A stretch of 32,783 nt of DNA from Bacillota bacterium. GTDB taxonomy: Bacteria > Bacillota > Clostridia > Oscillospirales > Acutalibacteraceae. Below the pieces are notes generated by a model that worked only from the letters and a program-made list of their open reading frames with translations, made no database searches and was not told the origin of the DNA. This document shows, piece by piece, positions 27,831-32,783 of this stretch. Numbering within the stretch: position 1 is the stretch's first letter; every line of letters starts with the position of its first letter. A program made the translations under genes and the position numbers. Location: the NCBI GenBank assembly GCA_030705695.1, contig JAUZPX010000003.1:1-32783 (forward strand), given 5' to 3'.

Positions 27831-27863
27831 ATTATAAGACGAAAGTGCCATAGGATTTGTCAA
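27831..27863 (-). promoter_or_regulatory. Putative spoIIE promoter with extended 21-bp spacer and overlapping Spo0A-box-like motif
   Basis: On the minus strand: TTGACA (27863-27858), 21 nt, TATAAT (27836-27831), about 49 nt upstream of the inferred ATG. TGTCAAA (27858-27864, plus) is one mismatch from the 0A box TGTCGAA. Confidence 0.65.
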
Positions 27864-27944
27864 ATTCTTGATGTTTATTTTTAGCTCTTTTTGCCGTAAA
27901 TATATGGAACAACAGATATACAAAATGCCTACACAAGATGTAGT

Positions 27945-28005
27945 ACAACAAAAAAAGACTCGGTACATAAATTGAAAAAATTTCTTTTCAGTACCGAATC
28001 TTTTT
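27945..28005 (-). terminator. Intrinsic terminator downstream of the alpha-amylase gene
   Basis: aaaagactcggtac (27953-27966) / gtaccgaatctttt (27991-28004) with one mismatch; minus-strand transcript continues tttttttgttg. Confidence 0.75.
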
Positions 28006-28036
28006 ATTTTTAATTTTACTAATCGTGAATTATATT

Positions 28037-29698
28037 TTATTTTGTAGCCAAAATTGCCGTCGAATACGGCGGAATATGCAATGTTCCGTCGCTATCTAAA
28101 GTAATGTGAGGAATCGTCTTTTTTCCGCTTCCGTCATCTATTTGACCACATCCCACTAAATCTGCAATAATTTTAGGATTTTTAATCATTTTGTCGGTGA
28201 TTTTCAACGCTTTTGTTGTATCACTGCTTAAATTATGAATTATAAGCATATCTTTACCCTGATAGGTATTGATATAAGCACCGATATTGATATCACCAAA
28301 ATCAACGACCTGCGTTATTGTTCCTCTGGCAATCCCGGGATTTTGATCCTTAATCTTTATAATTCTTCGATAATAATTTAAAAGTGACTGTGAATCTGCC
28401 AATTGAGTTTCAACGCTACCAGCTTTAGGAATGTTCGGGTCAACAACACCCGGAGGTAAATCTGTAATTCCTTTTGTATTCTTAGTTGACCAAATCATCG
28501 GCGTACGTTTGGAAGCATCTGTAGAAATACTTGTCATTCCCAGTTCTTCACCATAATAAGTAAAGGAGTTACCCGGGAAAAGCATATACAATGCTGCTGC
28601 TGCTTTTTCCATTGAAAGCTGCTCCCAAAGATCTGAAGCACTGCGCACCTGATCATGATTTGAAAGAAAGTTTGCATCTATGCCATTCGGATTCGACTTT
28701 TTAAAAATTTCTTGCCAATTTTTCATTTTTGAAACAGCAAAACCTGAATTTGAACGAACAGCACTTATATAAAAACCTCCTACCTCAGAAAACGGGAAAT
28801 TAAACAAGCTGTCAATACCTGATTTATAGTTATCTGATATCTGTGCGTTGCCTTCCCAGTCCTCGCCTACCATGTAGATATCGCTTTTTAAAGTTTTAGC
28901 CGTTCCGTAAAGCCATGTCAAAAAGCTTTCACTTGTAATATTTGTATCATTATAATACTTAACTGCATCAAGTCTGAAACCGTCAACACCACGATCAAGC
29001 CAGAACTTCATAATTTTTTTGAATTCATCTCTTGTGCATTGCTGTGTTAAATCCCATTCTGGCATTTCACCACCGAAATTTGCTTCGTAATACCAATTAT
29101 CTGTTCCTGATACTGGCTTATAACCACCTGGCTGAACACTTGCCTGTTTAAAGCAAAAATATTTGGCATCATGAGTTGAATCACCATTTCGAAGCTCTTC
29201 ACATGCCTTTTTAAACAGAGGCAGTGAACTTGAACAGTGATTAATAACAAGATCAAGAATAACTTTGACGCCACGTTTATGTGCAGCTGACATAAGATTA
29301 TCGAAATCTTTCAGTGTACCGTATGCTGGATCAACATTATAATAATCGGTAACGTCATACTTATGATACGATGGTGAAGACATAATAGGCATCAACCAAA
29401 TACCGTCGGCACCAAGGTCATTACCGCTGTTTGGATTTCCGTCATTTATATAATCCAGTTTTTGGGTAAGACCGTTTAAATCGCCTGTCCCATCATTGTT
29501 GCTGTCATAAAATGAGTTGACAAATACTTCATAATAATTTCTGTACTTATCTGTTGAAGCTGTTGCCTTGACTCCTTCTATTGGATCTTTGTATGCAACA
29601 TTAGCTTGTCCGGAAGAAGATGCTTGCTGAGTGCATCCTGTAAGAAAAACAGTGGCTGTAAGGCACAGCACCAAAATTCCTGAAATAAACTTTTTCAT
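28037..29698 (-). CDS. Alpha-amylase family (GH13) lipoprotein
   Basis: Lipobox LTGC in MKKFISGILVLCLTATVFLTGC. GH13 motifs DLVINH, DGFRLDAVKYY, MVGEDWEG, FLSNHDQVR. No dockerin-like region is visible. Confidence 0.94.
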   Translation of the reverse strand: MKKFISGILVLCLTATVFLTGCTQQASSSGQANVAYKDPIEGVKATASTDKYRNYYEVFVNSFYDSNNDGTGDLNGLTQKLDYINDGNPNSGNDLGADGIWLMPIMSSPSYHKYDVTDYYNVDPAYGTLKDFDNLMSAAHKRGVKVILDLVINHCSSSLPLFKKACEELRNGDSTHDAKYFCFKQASVQPGGYKPVSGTDNWYYEANFGGEMPEWDLTQQCTRDEFKKIMKFWLDRGVDGFRLDAVKYYNDTNITSESFLTWLYGTAKTLKSDIYMVGEDWEGNAQISDNYKSGIDSLFNFPFSEVGGFYISAVRSNSGFAVSKMKNWQEIFKKSNPNGIDANFLSNHDQVRSASDLWEQLSMEKAAAALYMLFPGNSFTYYGEELGMTSISTDASKRTPMIWSTKNTKGITDLPPGVVDPNIPKAGSVETQLADSQSLLNYYRRIIKIKDQNPGIARGTITQVVDFGDINIGAYINTYQGKDMLIIHNLSSDTTKALKITDKMIKNPKIIADLVGCGQIDDGSGKKTIPHITLDSDGTLHIPPYSTAILATK

Positions 29699-29734
29699 AA
29701 TAACACCTCAATACATAAAAACATTAAATTTCAG

Positions 29735-29767
29735 AAAAACAGAGGCAGAAGATAATCTACTGCCTCT
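29735..29767 (-). terminator. Intercistronic terminator-like hairpin between malG and amylase
   Basis: agaggcag (29741-29748) / ctgcctct (29760-29767); minus-strand transcript continues gtttttctg. Confidence 0.7.
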
Positions 29768-29778
29768 AGTTTTATAAG

Positions 29779-30639
29779 TTAACCTTTGACTGCGCCACCT
29801 GTGACGCCTTCTACATAGAATTTCTGCAATTTTAAGAAGAGTAGAGTAATTGGAACTGCAATGAGTACCGAACCTGCACAGAAATACAGATATTGAGTAT
29901 TGATATTTTCGGAATTTACCATCTGCAATAACATATATGCAATAGTAAAGTTTTCCGGGTGATTTGGTCCGATAATAAAACCTATGAAGATAAAATCGCA
30001 CCAAGGACCGATAAACGAAGTTAAAATGGTGTAAATTACAATAGGCTTTGACATTGGCAAAATAATTTTCCAGAAAATCTGGTTTTTTGTTGCTCCGTCA
30101 ATTGTTGCCGCTTCATCCAGCGCTCTTGGAATTGTATCAAAAAAGCCTTTTGAAATTAAGTATCCAAGACCCGCAGTAGCCGAATAGCAAATAATCAGTG
30201 AAACTAATCTGCCATCAAGATTCATTGCTTTAAGCAAATAATAGATAGCGATCATTGTCATGAATCCAGGGAACATTCCTAAAATCATACCAATATTAAT
30301 GAAGAATTTACGTGTTTTAAAACGCAAGCGGCTAAATGTATAGCTAACCATCAAAACTGAGAATGTAGACAAAACACAAGAACAACAAGCAACGAACAAT
30401 GTGTTGGTAAAGCAGTGTAGATAGTTAAATGTTGTATCATTATTTGTGAAAAGCTCTATATAGTTGTTAAGCGTCCAGTCTTGCGGTATAAGATAAACTG
30501 GTGCAACACCGCCAGTAGCACGAAATGATGTCATAATCAAATCCGCAATCGGCAACACCCAAATAATACATAAAACCGAAAGAAAAATGTAAATCAGCGT
30601 GTTTGAAATAATTCTTCTTGCCTTATAACTTTTTATCAT
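29779..30639 (-). CDS. malG: Maltose/maltodextrin-type ABC transporter permease (MalG type)
   Basis: 286 aa, EAA motif EAATIDGATKNQIFWKIILPMSKPIVIYTIL, C-terminal FYVEGVTGGAVKG typical of MalG. Confidence 0.94.
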   Translation of the reverse strand: MIKSYKARRIISNTLIYIFLSVLCIIWVLPIADLIMTSFRATGGVAPVYLIPQDWTLNNYIELFTNNDTTFNYLHCFTNTLFVACCSCVLSTFSVLMVSYTFSRLRFKTRKFFINIGMILGMFPGFMTMIAIYYLLKAMNLDGRLVSLIICYSATAGLGYLISKGFFDTIPRALDEAATIDGATKNQIFWKIILPMSKPIVIYTILTSFIGPWCDFIFIGFIIGPNHPENFTIAYMLLQMVNSENINTQYLYFCAGSVLIAVPITLLFLKLQKFYVEGVTGGAVKG

Positions 30640-32126
30640 GAGAATTCCTCCTCATTACGCGCTGATTTAGACATATTAAATGTAATCAATGTAAATGCGG
30701 CGCAAATAATAAACACAATAATACCGATTGTTGCTGCGAGCTTGAAGTTTGAATCAACGGTTGTCAATTTAAACAGCCATGTAACAAGCAAGTCTGTTTG
30801 CCCAGCCTGATAGTAATTTGCCGTTGCCGGACCGCCGTTAGTAAGTAGATAAATAACGTTAAAGTTATTTAAGTTACCTACAAATTGAGTAATCAAATAC
30901 GGTGTGGTAACAAACAACATATACGGTAATGTGATTTTTGTAAATGTTTTGAAAGGACTTGCTCCATCAATACGTGCCGACTCATAAAGCTCTTCCGGAA
31001 TATTCATAAGAATACCGCTGGTAATCAAAATTGTATAGGGAATACCTACCCATAAATTGACAATAAGAACGGTTGCTTTCGGAAGAATCGAATTAACCTT
31101 ATCCAAAAATTGAATCGGAGCATGCGTAATTCCGTAAGATTGCAATAAAGTATTAACAATACCTGTATCTTGAAGCATTTGATTCATAAACAACAATGTA
31201 ACAAACTGTGGTACTGCAATTGTCAGAACAAACATTGTTCTGAATAAAGATTTACACTTAATACCTTTTTTGTTAATCATTAATGCCAATATCATTCCAA
31301 GGATATAGTTACTGAAAGTTGCAATAATAGCCCACACAAATGTCCATTCCGTAAGTTTTTTAAATGTATAAGCCTTTAGAGGGTTACCGCCTAAAATATC
31401 GTGAAAGTTTTGTGTTCCTACCCACTGGAATAAGTATGCCTGTGGCTGATGGTTTGAATCGAAATTAGTAAAGGCAATTAATATCATAAAGATCAGTGGT
31501 ATGATAAGAAAAACCGAAATCATTACGATAGGATATGTCAATAATGTTGTATGATATCTCTTATCAAACAGATCTCTAAATTCCGAAATAAAGCTTGCAG
31601 GTTTTCTTCCTTCTTTTACATCTGTTTCAACTTTATATGCCATTTTCGTACTTGCAACATAAATAAAGAAAACAGCAATTGAAATAAGAATAGTCATAAC
31701 GCTGTATAAAAGGATGTGCATTGAGTTATCGCCATTAACTAAAATATTACACTCTGCAAGACCTGACTTTTGCTGAATTAATCCTAATGTCGGAAACATT
31801 TGCAAATAACCCCAGCCAAAGTTAATCATGAATAATATGTATGAAAATTCAATTGCAAGAAGTAAAATTCCTTTAATAATTTGTCCGCGAACAATATTAC
31901 CAAAACCCATAATTACAAATGAAATTTTGGTTGCGAAATCTCCGCGAATAAAACGAAGGAAATAGTTTTTAATTCCAAATACAATTCCTAATAAAAATCC
32001 TAAAATAGCTTTCCCAAGAAAAATAATTCCATTTCCAATATTTTTGGGTAAATTTTTAAACCCTTGTATGGTTTTGAATATGGTTCTTTGAAAGGCACTT
32101 TTACTGGCATAATCAATATAATTCAT
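30636..32126 (-). CDS. malF: Maltose/maltodextrin-type ABC transporter permease (MalF type, extended N-terminus)
   Basis: 496 aa, EAA motif ESARIDGASPFKTFTKITLPYMLFVTTPYLITQFVGNLNNFNVIYLLTNGGP. The 3' end overlaps the malG start. Confidence 0.94.
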   Translation of the reverse strand: MNYIDYASKSAFQRTIFKTIQGFKNLPKNIGNGIIFLGKAILGFLLGIVFGIKNYFLRFIRGDFATKISFVIMGFGNIVRGQIIKGILLLAIEFSYILFMINFGWGYLQMFPTLGLIQQKSGLAECNILVNGDNSMHILLYSVMTILISIAVFFIYVASTKMAYKVETDVKEGRKPASFISEFRDLFDKRYHTTLLTYPIVMISVFLIIPLIFMILIAFTNFDSNHQPQAYLFQWVGTQNFHDILGGNPLKAYTFKKLTEWTFVWAIIATFSNYILGMILALMINKKGIKCKSLFRTMFVLTIAVPQFVTLLFMNQMLQDTGIVNTLLQSYGITHAPIQFLDKVNSILPKATVLIVNLWVGIPYTILITSGILMNIPEELYESARIDGASPFKTFTKITLPYMLFVTTPYLITQFVGNLNNFNVIYLLTNGGPATANYYQAGQTDLLVTWLFKLTTVDSNFKLAATIGIIVFIICAAFTLITFNMSKSARNEEEFS

Positions 32127-32194
32127 TCGTTCACACTCCTTTGCCGAAATATAAAATGCCTTACCATGAAAAATGAAACAGTTTCATTGCTTTA

Positions 32195-32228
32195 TTCAAG
32201 CAGCTTGGGCGAACCCAAACTGCTTGAA
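32195..32228 (-). promoter_or_regulatory. Intercistronic stem-loop between malE and malF
   Basis: ttcaagcag-c-ttggg-cgaa-cccaa-a-ctgcttgaa. Stem of 14 bp with one internal mismatch and no following T-run on the minus strand. Confidence 0.75.
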
Positions 32229-32267
32229 CAAACATTTTATATTTTTAAACTAAATTAATGCTATATT

Positions 32268-32783
32268 TTACTCGCAGATTGCTGATTTTGTATCATTCAT
32301 TAGTTTTGTAAGTGCAGCTGGTGTTAATGGATTGCCTTTTTCTGTTATCAGGTATGAGCCTATAGCTGCCATCGGATCCCAGAATGTGCCGACCATAACA
32401 GTTTGTGGGAGAGAGTACTGAGCCTGTTCTTGAACAGCTTGGATAGCAGGATCATTTTTAGCAGCAGGATCTTGTTGTGCTTCTTTGTTTGAAGGACCCC
32501 AACCTAAATCTTTAACTCTGTCAATCTGGCTAGTCTTGTCGGTAAGGAACTGAGCAAGGGCATGAGCTGTATTCGGGTATTTTGTGTTTTTGTTAACTCC
32601 GAGCATTTTGTATCCCATTAAGCTTATTGTCTGTGTTGCAGTACCGTTAATGTTAATTGTCGGCAATTTAGCAACTGCAAAATTTTTGCCTAGAGCACTT
32701 TTAATAGCAACTGAATCCCAAGTGCCGTCGATCAAAGCAGCAGCCTGACCGCCTTGCAGTTTGGAAACGCCCGATGTAACAGA
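32268..32783 (-). CDS. malE: Maltose/maltodextrin-type ABC transporter substrate-binding protein, C-terminal part (5' end beyond window)
   Basis: Minus frame open to the right edge: SVTSGVSKLQGGQAAALIDGTWDSVAIKSALGKNFAVAKLPTININGTATQTISLMGYKMLGVNKNTKYPNTAHALAQFLTDKTSQIDRVKDLGWGPSNKEAQ, MalE-like and upstream of malFG. Confidence 0.88.
   Translation of the reverse strand, partial: SVTSGVSKLQGGQAAALIDGTWDSVAIKSALGKNFAVAKLPTININGTATQTISLMGYKMLGVNKNTKYPNTAHALAQFLTDKTSQIDRVKDLGWGPSNKEAQQDPAAKNDPAIQAVQEQAQYSLPQTVMVGTFWDPMAAIGSYLITEKGNPLTPAALTKLMNDTKSAICE

Noticed and set aside
27307-27837. 176-aa plus ORF, plus other plus ORFs at 25417-27267
   Set aside because: Antisense to spoIIE, no recognisable family or SD, and codon periodicity is explained by the minus strand.
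27783-27968. N-terminal 62-aa extension of SpoIIE in the ORF track
   Set aside because: It spans the putative promoter and an AT-rich intergenic region, and is not SpoIIE-like. The start at 27782 is preferred.

Overview
The window is chromosomal DNA from a low-GC, spore-forming Clostridia. It resembles a Ruminococcus/Oscillospiraceae starch user; that taxonomy is inferred from gene content only. From left to right it contains: a glycogen operon on the minus strand (glgB-glgC-glgD, with glgD cut by the left edge); a polar amino-acid ABC transporter (SBP, permease, ATPase); an LCP protein and a YfbR-like HD phosphohydrolase on the minus strand; a 7-gene plus-strand envelope-glycan cluster (YfhO-like, CsbB/GtrB-like GT2, membrane protein, ExoA-like GT2, LicD, TarI, TarJ); an FMN riboswitch with a RibU-type ECF S component; a THF (folate) riboswitch with a FolT-type S component; a surface protein that looks like a single-cohesin scaffoldin with an X25/starch-binding-like module; galE; a FtsX/MacB-type ABC pair; a LysM protein lacking a signal peptide; spoIIE; and a malE-malF-malG-alpha-amylase operon (malE cut by the right edge). 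The most striking observation is that the amino-acid binding lipoprotein at 4705-5556 appears to be a natural circular permutation of the class II SBP fold. Its usual C-terminal ~55 residues sit directly after the lipoprotein signal, and its ORF ends where that segment would normally begin. Other notable signals are a CDP-ribitol (TarIJ) plus LicD cluster without a visible Tar polymerase, a readable antiterminator/terminator switch in the THF riboswitch, and a spoIIE promoter with 21-bp -35/-10 spacing. No CRISPR array, tRNA, rRNA, or mobile element was recognised.
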